The notes beneath the pieces were generated by a model that saw only the letters and a list, made by a program, of their open reading frames with translations, ran no database searches and was not told where the DNA came from. Shown one piece after another: positions 15,301 through 28,000 of a DNA stretch of 64,000 nucleotides. The stretch lies in assembly GCA_036873755.1 (NCBI GenBank), contig JAVTVY010039178.1, positions 97,680-161,679 on the forward strand, in the 5' to 3' direction. Origin of the DNA: Hanleya hanleyi. Lineage: Eukaryota > Mollusca > Polyplacophora > Lepidopleurida > Hanleyidae. How positions within the stretch are numbered: the stretch's first letter is position 1; each line of letters opens with the position of its first letter. Position numbers and translations under genes: made by a program.

Positions 15301-17443
15301 ACTCAGCTTAGTTCACATGCATCTCCGAGTTCAATTCATAACAATTTATTTATTATTTAAATAAGTAAACTCTTCAAGTTTCATTTCAATTACATGCAAT
15401 GCAAGAGTTGAGCAAAGATAGCATGTAGAGGATGGCGATACATTTCAGGCAATAAATATAAGCGCAAACATTAATTACATGCAATCCAAAGAAATGTAGG
15501 TACATGTATGAATGGTAATAATGAGAATCAGATGTGGCTTTCCTGTGATACTGATGGATTTGTGGCAAACAAAAAGTATGAACTTAAACATGTTAAAACA
15601 AGGTATTAAAACAATTTCTGAATTAAAATAAAAAGTTGAGAAAAAATGTGATGGCAAGATGGAATTCAGGAAAAATCGGAATTCTGGATTACAAATGAAT
15701 GCTGAATAAACACAAAAGAAAGATGCAAAATCAACACATGGCATAGAGTACATATAAACTAGCATACATGGTTATAATGTGAACAAAAATGGTCTATATT
15801 ATAGATACATGCAGATGTATCTACCCCAAACTCAAAATACACTACACTTTCAAAGTAAAGCAAAATATAGAATGTTCTTGAAACAACAAGAACTCAATTT
15901 TTCCAGTGCGCAATTTCGAGCCCTGATTATCTTCCTTGTCACAAATTCACTATGACAGTCTGGCAGTCAGATGAGCTGATGAAATATTTGCTGGCATAGC
16001 TAAAAATAAACATGGGAACATTCTGCATGGGAAATTAGCAAAGAGCCACAAACCCAAAGAGAAAAAAAAATCTGATGTTTTCAAAATGAACATGTCTAAG
16101 ACGACAGCTCATGACAATGATAGAAGAATAACATGCATGGTTTTAGAGGGGTGGTCATTCAACAAGGAGTCATTCTCTGGTATAAATGCTCTCCGCTCAA
16201 GGCATTCTGCCATCAGCCAAACTGGGGTCGCGTCTCCGGTTTGATTGGACCGACTATTTTGGATAAGCTTTGATCCATGCTGAGAGACTGATCATTACCC
16301 TGTTACGTACTCTATAGGCCCATGTGTTCTGATGTACGCAGCGCTAAGTGTCCACCTTCACACTTCCACAGCACAAACCCAGGCCTCCACGCCGCCCCAC
16401 ATTACGGCGACGGTCAGAGGCGTTCTAAAATCAAAGTTATCGATACAATCAGAGGTTTACATTTAAAACAGCAATGCAGTTTATATACTGAATATTTAAA
16501 TGTATGCGCTTTCTCAACATATGCCATAATGCCACATAATGTACAAGATCCACAGATATTAAACTTTTTATTATATGCCAAGTCACAGCTTTGGGTTTGA
16601 GATTTTCAGACCGAAAATTCAAATTTAAAAATATTTGGTTTCTAATATACATAATCTAATCCAGTCACAATATTTAGTATTGGTTTCCTACATCAGACAA
16701 CAACAATACAAGCAGATTTCAATCTGGCAGTACCCATTCCAACCCGGTTTAGACCTGAACCACAAGTGGCTCTGTGCAACAAAATATATCACAGAGTTCA
16801 CAGCTATTGGATATTTTCTAATTATTGGCAAGTCCAACTATGGAACTCAGACTTTGGTTTATGATATGTGATGAACAACATTGTAATCGCGGACTAAAAA
16901 ACAATGATGGTATTGCCAAGCTAAACACATTTTATGAAATATATACCAGAATGCAAGTTAAAAATAACATAATAACACAATGTGTTTACTTTAGCTCTTA
17001 CAGTATCATCTTACAGAGGATGATAGAACCGATATTTCTACATTCTGGAAAAAGAAAAATCTCAAACAGCAAACACACACACCATGCCCTAGATATGTCA
17101 CCAGCATATCAGTCTCTACCTTCTACTGTCAGATAACAGCCTCTGATTCATTTACTCCAGAAAAATCTGATATGCAGCCTGTTTGCACAGACTAGTCAGC
17201 CAATCAACATCTACAAAATAGATCACAGTGGATGCACAATATCAAGGCTTAACCTGGCTGTCCTACTAATAAAGAGGTTAGGGTGACCCCGCTCTCTAAA
17301 ATTGAGGTAAGAAAAGCCTTTTTTTGCACAATAAATCAGTTTACATAATGAATACAGCAATATCCTCTGAGGCACACACAAACATATGTATCCCCATCAA
17401 ATGGTAGTAAAAAAAATTGTCATCTGTCTAATTTGCATAATAG
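12321..17443. other. Long gene-free AT-rich stretch
   Basis: No ORF above about 100 codons and no family resemblance. ACATGTA palindromes are frequent. Nothing supports a gene. Confidence 0.45.
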
Positions 17444-17455
17444 GCCAAATATATG

Positions 17456-17764
17456 GGTGAGTGAGTGAATATGATTTAACGTCGCTTTCAATATATTTCA
17501 GTCATATCACGACATTGGTTCCTATTCCTTTTCACACACGGGTGGGATCCCATTCCTTTTCACACCCGGAAACCCCACGGGTGCCTCAGTTAGTCACCTC
17601 TTGTGACACAAGCTCTCTGAGGAGAGGCCTATTCTTACCATTACAAGCGTCTAGTCCGTCATTCATAATCCAGCCGTCGTCCATTAGAGAATATCTGTGT
17701 CCATACCATGACCTGCGGTGTGCACAACGACATCCCAGGTCAATCCCCGGAAGCCCCACGGGGC
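17456..17764 (+). mobile_element. Short retroposon (SINE-like), copy 1
   Basis: It starts GGTGAGTGAGTGAATATG and ends CCCCGGAAGCCCCACGGGGC, with no poly-A tail but a GC hairpin at the 3' end. A perfect 12-bp duplication GCCAAATATATG flanks it (17444-17455 and 17765-17776), which supports retroposition. It is the same family as 45992-46239. The GTGAGTGAGT..TTTAACGTCGC head resembles dispersed molluscan repeats that I know. Confidence 0.85.
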
Positions 17765-17776
17765 GCCAAATATATG

Positions 17777-18530
17777 TCACGATATTGAAACAATATGGAT
17801 AGGTTCTTCAAATGGCAAATTAATTTTAGGACATGGAACAATAACAAAGTTATTGAGCAAAAACGACTTTTTCCACCTCCATTTTCATAGCGTGGGATAT
17901 CCTTGAACCTGATAAATGCCCCAAAGAGTGCTTTTGGGGTCAATAATAATCAGAAAAGACAGAATGCCCCTGAGCACAAAGTTTTCCAAGGCTAATCATT
18001 CATAGACTGTTACGTAGACGACAGGTCTGGTGGAGACTGATACAAGAAAACTGGTCAAGAGAAATAATACACTGAAGGTATCACAGCCAGAGGACTCCAT
18101 ACTGAATCCCAAACTTGAATGAAGTGTGCAAGCTCCTGCTTACCCCATACCACTGCAGTGTGCTCTTACACCTTTTGGTTAATGTATTATGTGCCATAAA
18201 AGCCAGAATCAATCAATCAAATCTATGTCTCCACTAGTTGCACAATACACGCTGTGATGAAGCAGGTTTCAAAGTTTCTCTCATCAGGGAGTAGAGCTGG
18301 CACACTTCCTGCAATGAACAGACTTCTATGGCACAAACCAGGTTTGCAACTGCTAGACAACAGAACATACAAGTTGCCTGAACAGAATGGAATAATCAGT
18401 AAATACGATATGACACACATACATGCAGGTTCACACAATCCGATCAGTGCAGTGCGAACTCGCTTGTTTGTCAAAATGTTCCTGGATTGTTGGTTTGACT
18501 TTATGTGGTACGTAAAGTACTAGTACACTG
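17777..18530. other. Intergenic, no gene recognised
   Basis: Short ORFs only, up to the start of the 104-bp satellite. Confidence 0.4.
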
Positions 18531-18902
18531 ATCAGTATGATGATATAAGGTTCTAGCCTGTGTACTCTGGCAGAGATGGTGTTAATCTCTATACTGGTCA
18601 TAGGATTGGATGTGTAAAGTACCAGTACACTGATCAGTGTGGTGATATAATGTGCTGGCCTGTGTACCCTGTGGTAGAGATGGTGTTAATCTCTATACTG
18701 GGCGTAGGATTGGATGTGTAAAGTACCAGTACACTGATCAGTGTGGTGATATAATGTGTTGGCCTGTGTACTCTGTGGTAAAGATGGTGTTAATCTCTGT
18801 ACTGGTGGTAGGGCTGGATGTGGCAAGTACAGTACCAGCACACTGATCAGTGTGGTGATATAATGTGCTGGGCTGTGTACCCTGTGGTAGAGATAGTGTT
18901 AA
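18531..18902 (+). repeat. 104-bp satellite, left block (about 4 copies)
   Basis: ACACTGATCAGTGTGGTGAT recurs at 18535, 18627, 18731 and 18840. Units hold GTACCAGTACACTGATCAGT and TGTGTACCCTGTGGTAGAGA. The block breaks at 18902 where an unrelated sequence begins. Confidence 0.9.
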
Positions 18903-19968
18903 CCCTTGTCCTGTCGACTCCGGATATATCCGTTGGCAGACTGTCATGTTCCCAGTGTCGACTCCGGATATATACGTTCAGTGTGACCATTGCAAGTTGG
19001 TCCACTTTCAAAACAATTTGGAGCCACGTGTGGGAAAAATCGAACCAGACATGGCTCACTCCATTTAAAACATAATATTTCACGAAATATTTCATGCAAG
19101 TTTGGTGTTTATTTACTAAAAAAGACTTCTGATTGTGTGAAGATAGTCTACAAATGTGAAACAGAGTGCCGTTTCTTCCGAAATGTTCGTCAAAACGCGT
19201 GAAAATGCACCTTGTTGACAAGCTTTTACAACAAAAACCAGACATTAAATATCCATGTTCCGGGCATCAAATTGAAGGGCAATAACCCTGCTTTCATTTT
19301 CTCACAGGTTAGTCCTGGAACATAGTAGAAATACGTCGGTTTTATTGGATAAAAATGCCATTCACTCCGCATCTGTAACGACCTCCCGCGAAAATACTAA
19401 TCACCTGACGTAAACCCGACTTCCTGATTGGCTGAACTGTTTATATTGGTCAGTGCGCGTGCGCACTGGACGGAATCAAGCGGAGAAGGAAACGTTTTTG
19501 AAATCAATGGCGAAAATGAGCTCGCCAAACGTCATGTAAACAACGGGATATTGACCTGTTTACGTGGAAGATCCAATAAATTTATGATATTCATTATGCG
19601 AAGAGTAACCAGGAATACGTATCATGACATCTAGAAGATTTTAGACGGTTTATTTATTCGAGATGAAGCAGAAAAAGACCGTCTATCGGTAGCAATCAGG
19701 ACGTGATAAAATTACACACGTGAGTTTTCAGAACATTATTTTTGCCAAATTATGAGTCCTAAATATTTCTGATGCTGTACAATGCCAAATATTTTCTGAA
19801 TGTATGTTCAGTGGTTCAAAACGATGTATCATCCATCAAATACCATCCATTATTTCAATTTATTTATCGAATCCAACGACTTGACAGCCGCCGGTTTTTA
19901 GTCAATTCAGCTCTGCTTGACAGCATGGCACACAGAACTCGACCAGCTATAGGACTGGCTGACAGGAC
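18903..19968. mobile_element. 1.07-kb insertion splitting the 104-bp satellite
   Basis: Unique sequence between the two satellite blocks. TAGTGTTAA is present on both sides (18894-18902 and 19969-19977), although the satellite unit itself contains this string. GTCCTGTC near the left end is mirrored by GACAGGAC at the right end. No transposase frame is seen. It contains a CpG-containing patch with TGCGCGTGCGCAC near 19457. Type unclear; hAT-like is possible. Confidence 0.6.
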
Positions 19969-20890
19969 TAGTGTTAATCTCTGTACTGGTGGTAGGGCTG
20001 GATGTTGTAAGTACCAGTACACTGATCAGTGTGGTGATATAAAGTGCTGGGCTGTGTACCCTGTGGTAGAGATAGTGTTAATCTCTGTACTGGTGGTAGG
20101 GCTGGATGTTGTAAGTACCAGTACACTGATCAGTGTGGTGATATAAAGTGCTGGGCTGTGTACCCTGTGGTAGAGATAGTGTTAATCTCTGTACTGGTGG
20201 TAGGGCTGGATGTTGTAAGTACCAGTACACTGATCAGTGTGGTGATATAATGTGCTGGCCTGTGTACCCTGTGGTAGAGATAGTGTTAATCTCTGTACTG
20301 ATGGTAGGGCTGGATGTGGCAAGTACAGTACCAGTACACTGATCAGTGTGGTGATATAAGGTGTTAGCCTGTGTACCCTGTGGTAGAGATGGTGTTGATC
20401 TCTGTACTGGTGGTAGCGCTGGATGTGGTAAGTACCAGTACACTGATCAGTGTGGTGATATAAGGTGTTAGCCTGTGTACCCTGTGGTAGAGATGGTGTT
20501 AATCTCTGTACTGATGGTAGGACTGGATGTGGCAAGTACCAGTACACTGATCAGTGTGGTGATATAATGTGTTAGCCTGTGTACCCTGTGGTAGAGATGG
20601 TGTTGATCTCTGTACTGGTGGTAGGGCTGGATGTGGCAAGTACCAGTACACTGATCAGTGTGGTGATATAAGGTGTTAGCCTGTGTACCCTGTGGTAGAG
20701 ATGGTGTTAATCTCTGTACTGGCGGTAGGGCTGGATGTTGTAAAAGTACCAGTACACTGATCAGTGTGGTGATGATATAAGGTGTTCCTGTGTACCCTGT
20801 GATAGAGATGGTGGTAATCTCTGTACTGGTGGTAGGACTGAATGTGCCAAGTACAGTACCAGTACAATGATCAGTGTGGTCATATAAGAT
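19969..20890 (+). repeat. 104-bp satellite, right block (about 9 copies)
   Basis: ACACTGATCAGTG recurs at 20019, 20123, 20227, 20336, 20440, 20544, 20648 and 20754, with a diverged copy at 20864; spacing is 104, occasionally 106-110 through a CAGTA insertion. Copies are about as similar to the left block as to each other. Overlapping ORFs in it are artefacts. Confidence 0.92.
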
Positions 20891-21514
20891 ATTGACTCAC
20901 TCAATGTGTTATGGTGCAACTGATCAATATGACTGATGTAACCATACACTCTTGTGATGACATTGCTCACTCATCATCCCATACATGGATACCACACATT
21001 ACGAACAGCAGGGCCCAGTATAATGGCGTAAATTAACCAAGTATGAAAACGAATGCCATGAATCCAAAACCTTCAGCTGCAAACCCATGTGTCTTACTGA
21101 AAAGATCTACACCTTATTGAAATTATCTCCCGTGACCAGGTCCTCTGATTTGAAGTGTGATATCACACACCTGGAGCTGTAGACAGGTGTTACATATAGT
21201 AGGACACCTCAGTATTGCTCTTTTATTATTGGTGCAATACCCAGCTATAATAATACCATACCTGGGGTAATCTGAGCAGTGCTGTTACCATACACATGTC
21301 AAATCAGAAGCCCTGTTCAGCCCCGGGAGGATTTAACCAAGAGATTTTCTAGGTCACATCCACCGGCTTTCAGTAATTGATTAATCATGATGTAACTGAA
21401 GAATTGCAGTAACCCATGGGTAAAAAGTTCTCCAGAGGTCAATGGATGGTCAGACTTGCACAGAATCCAAGTTATATCCTCATGTTTCAGCATTATAGGA
21501 ATAATACTACTGTC
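20891..21514. other. Intergenic, no gene recognised
   Basis: Nothing recognised between the 104-bp satellite and the palindrome starting near 21515. Confidence 0.4.
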
Positions 21515-21865
21515 GGTCTCTGCGATTTTTGCCAATACATCGGAGCCAGTTTTTCTCAGAGAAGTGAAATTCCCCATTTATTCTGAAATTTGAAGGAAAT
21601 CTGTTCAGAATCAAAGAAAATCTCCAATACCTCGCATGTTATTTTCAAAGCACAATGACGTTGGGCTTGCAATGTTGTAACATTTGTCAGACTAGGCGCT
21701 ATAAAAATAACATGCGAGGTATTGGGAGTTTTTTTTTATTCTGAATAGATTTTCTTGAGATTTCAGAATAAAAATGCACAAATTACATATAGTTACTGTG
21801 AAAAATTTCAATGCTAGGAGATAAACCGGCTCCGATATTTTGCCGAAAATCTCATCCCATCGTAA
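21515..21865. repeat. Imperfect palindrome, MITE-like (arms about 150 bp)
   Basis: Left arm features (CGGAGCCAGTTTTTCTC, TTATTCTGAAAT, CCAATACCTCGCATGTTATT) reappear as reverse complements on the right (AATAACATGCGAGGTATTGG, TTCAGAATAA, AAACCGGCTCCG). The loop is at about 21651-21704. Confidence 0.75.
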
Positions 21866-23085
21866 TGTGAGACAGACAGTAATTAGACAGGTACACAGTG
21901 TTGGCCAATAATCTCTATCTCACCCCAGATACATGGGGACCAACTTTTTACACCACAAATTTTCCAAACATGCAACAATGGCAATTATGAAGAAATATGG
22001 GTCAAAGAAGTAGCTACATTTGCCAATATTGAGCATCATGTGTTCATACATGTATAATGGTGGATTATGGAATTGTTCAGTGAATGTACCAGATAATACA
22101 CCTCTCGGGATGAGGCAAACTTCTGAAATCAACAGTTGGAACCTGGTAATTTAACTAAACTAAGGAAAAAATGAGAAAAAATATGTCTATCACAAAGTAT
22201 GAATATATACATATGAAAGTAATCATACCTAGAGCATAGTTTGCAAATAAAAAACAAAATAACGGTCATTCTATTATATCTAAAAAAAATTTATAACAAA
22301 GATTATAAATTGAAGAGAATAAACAAGAGGAGCACAATTACAAGAAACAAATGAACCCTCCCAGCTTCCTATCAGTCCTGATTTTACTGTCTTTTGGTTA
22401 CACCTCTCTGATTGTCTTTCCGTATAACATGTTTATACCATGACTCATTATTACCTTCAAGTGCAACATTATCATGAGGGACAAGTATACTTTGACCCAA
22501 TGATCAGGTGTATAGCATGTAAGCTTGATATTGAAGCCTCTTATCTACAGTGCTAGTATCGTCCAACTTCAGCCTTATAAAGAGCGATAGGTGTACTCGG
22601 GGCAGAAATAATATTAAGAAATATGTATGGTGATAACAAGCAATTTGTGACAACTACACAGACTTTTTATCCGGTGACCTGAATAAAATGAGGCAATCTG
22701 ACTGACTAATATTTATTACTGATATAAGACAGAGAGACGCATGGACATATATGATGACGACAATACTTACATGCCAATTTTCGTCGATGATTAAAATCGG
22801 GGGATGAAGAACACAGATTTTAGGTCAGATTCCAGCTCTTTCCAAATTATTTCCCTACCCCCCATCTATCCACAATTGATGGAAAAAGTTGTCCAAAAAA
22901 TGAATGCTAATCGACTGTCAACAACTAGCACACAGTGGAGAAATCATGCGAAGAAATACATGAACATGTTTGTGGAGTTAACAAGTACAGTAAATGCTGT
23001 TAGAACATCAAATTATTATCTACATGTACATCCACACTCCAGAAACAGGTCAGGTAGGATCATGTAGGGTCGACACTGGAATTAA
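21866..23085. other. Intergenic, no gene recognised
   Basis: AT-rich, no exon recognised. Confidence 0.4.
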
Positions 23086-23724
23086 GGGGGAGTAAGTAAA
23101 ATATTTTAATTCTTCCAAAAATGAAGATTTTTTATATATATTGAATATATTATGAAAAGTATTTGAAAAAACAGCATTTTCACAAAGGTATATATATCGG
23201 TTGCCATGGTAACAGCAGCCATCTTGGATTTTGGTGCTTAACTTAGGAACGCATTATATGCCCAGGTAAAAGGGCTGACTTCATCAAACTTGCAGGGTAT
23301 TCCTGTTATGTGTCCCTTTGTGCAAATAAGAAGTTTCAAGCAAAAACACCCGTTGGATACAAAATTTGAGCTGTTTTACTGATTTAAACTAAATACGGCA
23401 CTAAAAAGGCATATGCTTTTTTAGTTTAAATCAGTAAAACGGCTTAAATTTTGTTTCCAATGGTTTGTTTTGCTTGAAACTTCTTATTTGCACAAAGAAA
23501 CACACCACAGAGATACCCTGCAAGTTTGATGAAGTTTGCTCTTATACTTTAGTGTATTATGCGTTCCCAAAAATCTAAGATGGCCACCGTTACCATGGAA
23601 ACCGATATATATATCTTTGTGCAGATGTTTTTTCAAATAATTTTGATCATGTATCCAATATATATAAAAATCTTTGAGATATCTTCATTTTTGGAAGTAT
23701 CAAAATATTGTACTTACCCTCCCC
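23086..23724. repeat. Long palindrome of about 640 bp (MITE-like)
   Basis: The arms meet near 23400 and are near-complementary along their whole length: GGGGGAGTAAGTAAAATATT at the left end against ATATTGTACTTACCCTCCCC at the right. In between lie GGTTGCCATGGTAACAGCAG against CACCGTTACCATGGAAACCG, and CACAAAGGTATATATATCGG against its mirror. The apex pairs TTTACTGATTTAAACTAAA with TTTAGTTTAAATCAGTAAA. Confidence 0.9.
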
Positions 23725-24815
23725 TAGGAGCTAGACACACAACAGATGTGACAATCTTCATACCTTTGATTAATGAGCCGACAACAAAAAGATTAACTCG
23801 GCAACTCTAATGTCACCGAGAAATGTCTGAGGCTTCACCCAGATTCACTGCAAACCCCTTCAACAATGTACTTCTTATCTGTCCATCTACACAAGTAAAC
23901 TCCATATATATGGTTACAACAGCAACATGTATTCTATATACACACACCCACACACACATTCTCAATACGGAATTTGATTGCATACCGCCATCTTGACTGA
24001 TGCCTCATGGGAAGATGACCCTGATTGAACCCTAGAGAATAAAATAATGAGGAAGGGTGGACCCCCCAGAACAAACAATTATGGCAACAGAGAGAAGAAA
24101 TAACAATTATATGTAGGACTTGGGTCATGGCAAATATGGCAATTATGCAAAGACAAGATAGCGGATTCAGAACGATCAGTAACCATGGCAATAATGCGAG
24201 AGACAGGCTGTCCAGTATGATAGACACCCTCAGAGTGTAGGTAAAACTGTACACATTTCTACATAAAACTGTACACATTTCCAGTAAAACTGTACACATT
24301 TGTGGCCACTTCAGATCTTATAACACAATAAGATCTTTTTTAACAGATTCATGTAGGCCCCATGCTGGATGTTTTCCGATGCTATACACAATATGTAAAG
24401 TATCCTATGTAAATTACATCAAAATAGTCCTACAAAGATAATCTAAAAATAAATAAGAACAACTCAAAGATTTTCCCATAATAAAATGAAAGATGGCTGC
24501 CATTTTACTTTTTGCTAATAACAGATGCAGTGTAATTAATGTACGTTTTAGACGAACAGATTAGGATAAAGATTTAACAGGATTGAGCAATGAAAGAATG
24601 AATATACCAAATGAGGACTCCCATAATATACTGGTTCCTATACATATAGCAGCGGGTGTATATAGCACGGTGAACAGATGTGGCGTTACCAATCCCAAAG
24701 CAGGGGGGTTAGGATGTCCCATAGCCATGATATTGAAGCAATACGAGTGATAATAAGAGCTGACACCCCTCAAGATGAGCTGTGAGCTTGTCTATGATAC
24801 ATGGACAATTTCAAC
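23725..24815. other. 3' flank or 3' UTR of EFA6
   Basis: Downstream of the EFA6 stop on the minus strand. No AATAAA was found on that strand here; the transcript end cannot be placed. Confidence 0.4.
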
Positions 24816-25061
24816 TCAGACCAGATCATATTCCAGCTGGTCAGGCTTATAAATAGCAGCACGGTAACTGTACCTATCTGAAAGACTTCGCTGAACCTGC
24901 CGGTTGGTTTTCATAGATAAAATGGCTGCCCCAGAGGCAGCGCCATCTTGTAAATGTTCGTCCACTTCGCCTATTGCAGTTTCGACCAATGAGGGTTCCA
25001 GCTCCGGAAAAGATGCCATCTTGGACTGTAGTAGATACACATATGTCTTGAATCTTTTAAG
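24816..25061 (-). CDS. EFA6: EFA6 exon 10: C-terminus and stop
   Basis: Acceptor TCCCCTAG at 25063-25062; 246 nt including the stop, residues 887-967. It starts [15 protein letters not shown], finishing the coiled coil (family: FEKSRYETYIHLLAMK). [20 protein letters not shown] follows, and the protein ends LEYDLV. The last three residues, D-L-V, fit a class III PDZ ligand (acidic residue at -2, hydrophobic residue at 0); that is inference. No AATAAA was found on this strand in the 1 kb downstream, so the 3' UTR end is undefined. Confidence 0.93.
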   Translation of the reverse strand, partial: LKRFKTYVYLLQSKMASFPELEPSLVETAIGEVDEHLQDGAASGAAILSMKTNRQVQRSLSDRYSYRAAIYKPDQLEYDLV

Positions 25062-28000
25062 CTAGGGGAGAAAAGAAGAGTAGAGAAGAATCATTTATTT
25101 GTTCTTGTTATGAATACTTCAACTATTAAAATCTTTCAAATCTGCCATGCACAAGAAATTTTCTCACATCTTCTCTATATTCTTCTTCATCATACCAATT
25201 CAGGTTTTCCAATATCAATCTAAAATAACAGCCAGGCTTTGCACAGTGAGGCGCAACCCGCTGTGCGATTTGTTGTGTAAAACCCAAGAGTGTAGTTGAA
25301 ATAAACATTGTTTCAGATTCAGTAATCCCTCTGGCGTTGTAATTCTGACTCGTTGATATAACTTTGGTATGTACCATTGCTATAGAGTAGCTCACTAGTA
25401 GGCTATGTTAAGATAAGGGCTTAATCAGAATGAAGTACATAGGATATGGAAAGATTTGTCACTTCTATGGTATCTCTGTGGTGGGTGGAATGCGAACAAT
25501 TAACATTTAGGTAGATAGGATAAATGGTATATGGATAGTTGGGGTCAGAAACAGGTATATTCCCCCACCCATTGTACTATTTTCTGGAACAGCCTTAAGC
25601 ATAATGGTCATTTTCCTACGAAGTAGGATCTCATTTGCAAATTGTCTGGTAGTCAGGGAGTCCATCCGAATCCTTTCGTCAGCAAAATAAGGAGAACTGT
25701 TGATATTAGAACCTTGATTTTTGTCATGAACATGCATTAGGGGACTGTTACCAGCAAGTTCTGAGCTGAGCTAATTTTGATGATAATTTGTCCTGCTTCA
25801 GTGACCTATAACATTACGCTTGGGCCCCAAATCATCCAGGTGACCTATAACATTACGCTTGGACCCCCAAGTCATCTTCCTCACCCTACTTCGTAGGTCC
25901 TGTGACGTTAGTCACACTACTGATGTCGTCAACCAGTAGGGTAATTTGATGCATATGTACCAGTTATCACTGATTAACAACAAGGCTTGTAGCATAGGCA
26001 GAAACAAACATCAACTACCCAGAAATTTATGGGCAATGCTCACAGGGGTTTGAGACTAACATATTGCAAATAATATTTTTACAGCCAACAATAAGTGAAA
26101 GGCTGTGTAGACTGGATCGATAATGTTGTTTCCATTGTCAAGTCAGAACGATCAGATCATGTCCAGCAAATAGTAACCAATGGAACACCATCTGTGCAAG
26201 ATTGAAGCGACTAAGACTATCAGAAATTATCCAATCAATTTTATTTATGAACACAATTTTTTTAAATGTCCATGAGAATCAAGAAGCTAATTTGTTGCAT
26301 AAACCATCAACAATGGGGTTTTTCAGCTGTCAGATGGCAAAGGGGAGCAAATCGTATAACCCACGGAACAACAGTGTCCTCTATCTCATGCAGATTTTTC
26401 TCTTACCAACTATATATCCGTCAACTTTTAATAATACATTTATTTTTACTTTATCCGGAGAAATGTACACTTCAGTTACGCGTATTTATTTTATTTTATT
26501 ACATGCATATTTTTCTTCTTTATCTTACACACAAATGATATACAGGGTGTATCAAAAAAACCGGAGTCCTAGTACGATGACATATTTTTCATTGAGCAAA
26601 GGAGAAATCTATTTTTTTGTTGATTTGTCATCAAGACCGTCCCTTTGGGACTGACCAGCTGAACAATTCAATGATCTGTGATCAAGCATGTTAGAACAAT
26701 AGGTATTCTTCAATTGTGAGTGAAGTGTGACTTGCGCCAGATTTGGTTTACATCATTCGTCTGCCCTTGAAAGAAAAGAAATACGGTGTAGAAATGAAAT
26801 GTCTTTTATCCACTCTGAATTCATTGACATTTTGAAAACAAAACGGTGTACAATTAAAATGTCTTTTAACTCTGAATTTAACAAAAAGGTGTACAATTCA
26901 AATGTCTTTGAATCTCAATCTTCAACGTGTCCTCCATTTCTCTGGATGCAGGTACGCGCACGTTCATTCATTGCCGCCACGGCCCGTCTGATAAGTGCCT
27001 GGTTCTGCCTCAGGTTGTCAACTTCTGTTATGATGCGCTGTTCCAGGTCATTGAGATCTGCTGGAGGCGTGATGTACACCCTGGACTTTAGGTAACAGTT
27101 AAAAGACATTTTAATTGTACACCGTTTTGTTTTCAAAATGTCAATGAATTCAGAGTGGATAAAAGACATTTCATTTGTACACCGTATTTCTTTTCTTTCA
27201 AGGGCAGACGAATGATGTAAACCAAATCTGGCGCAAGTCACATTTCACTCATAATTGAAGAATAGCTATTGTTCTAACATGCTTGATCACAGATCATTGA
27301 ATTGTTCAGCTGGTCAGTCCCAACGGTCGGTCTTGATGACAAATCAACAAAAAAAATAGATTTCTCCTTTGCTCAATGAAAAATATGTCATCGTACTAGG
27401 ACTCCGTTTTTTTTTATACACCCTGTATAAGCAACTTTTAATATGCATATGGTACTGTGTACCTCACACGCCCAATGTCGTTTTACATCTATGTATATAT
27501 TTATTGTTGTTGTTTACAATTGTTTGTCAGAAGAAAAGCCGTTCTGGACTTATGTTCTTTGTATCAATATCCGACGTAAAATAAAGCTTCTTGTATCTTG
27601 TATCTTGAAATACCATATCAGAATACTATATATCATAGACTATTCATCAGAGCAAGTACTTAATTGAATGAGACAGAGGGCACTGGTGTTACAAGATTTG
27701 CTCCCCTTTGCCATCAGCTGAAGAACTCCATTAATGAACCAACACACACTTCAAGGCCAGTATAAAAATAGTCATATCTGGGAAACATTTCCAACAACAT
27801 TATGACCTGGACAGAGAAAATCAAGAATCAAGTCTAGTAACTCTGTCTGAAGAATGTTGTAAGATTGACCGAATGTAGAATGTTCACCTCGTGTTCCAAG
27901 AAAGTTTCTTTTTCCGTGTAGTCCTGGATAACCCTGGCCTTGGAGCCTTTCTCGGGCGGGTACGTCCTGTGCTCCTGTAGCTGACGTTCCAGGTCCAGCA

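Noticed and set aside
12321..17443. Hidden gene in the 5-kb repeat-poor stretch
   Set aside because: No open segment with splice signals or recognisable protein similarity was found on either strand.
19969..20890. Overlapping ORFs (CTGGRAGCCKYQYTDQCGD and mirror-strand ones) as a repeat protein
   Set aside because: They follow the 104-bp satellite, are broken by unit-length changes that are not multiples of three, and exist equally on the opposite strand.
26727..27095. Plus-strand 122-codon ORF in the fold-back element
   Set aside because: It is the shadow of the minus-strand transposase remnant and of the inverted arm.
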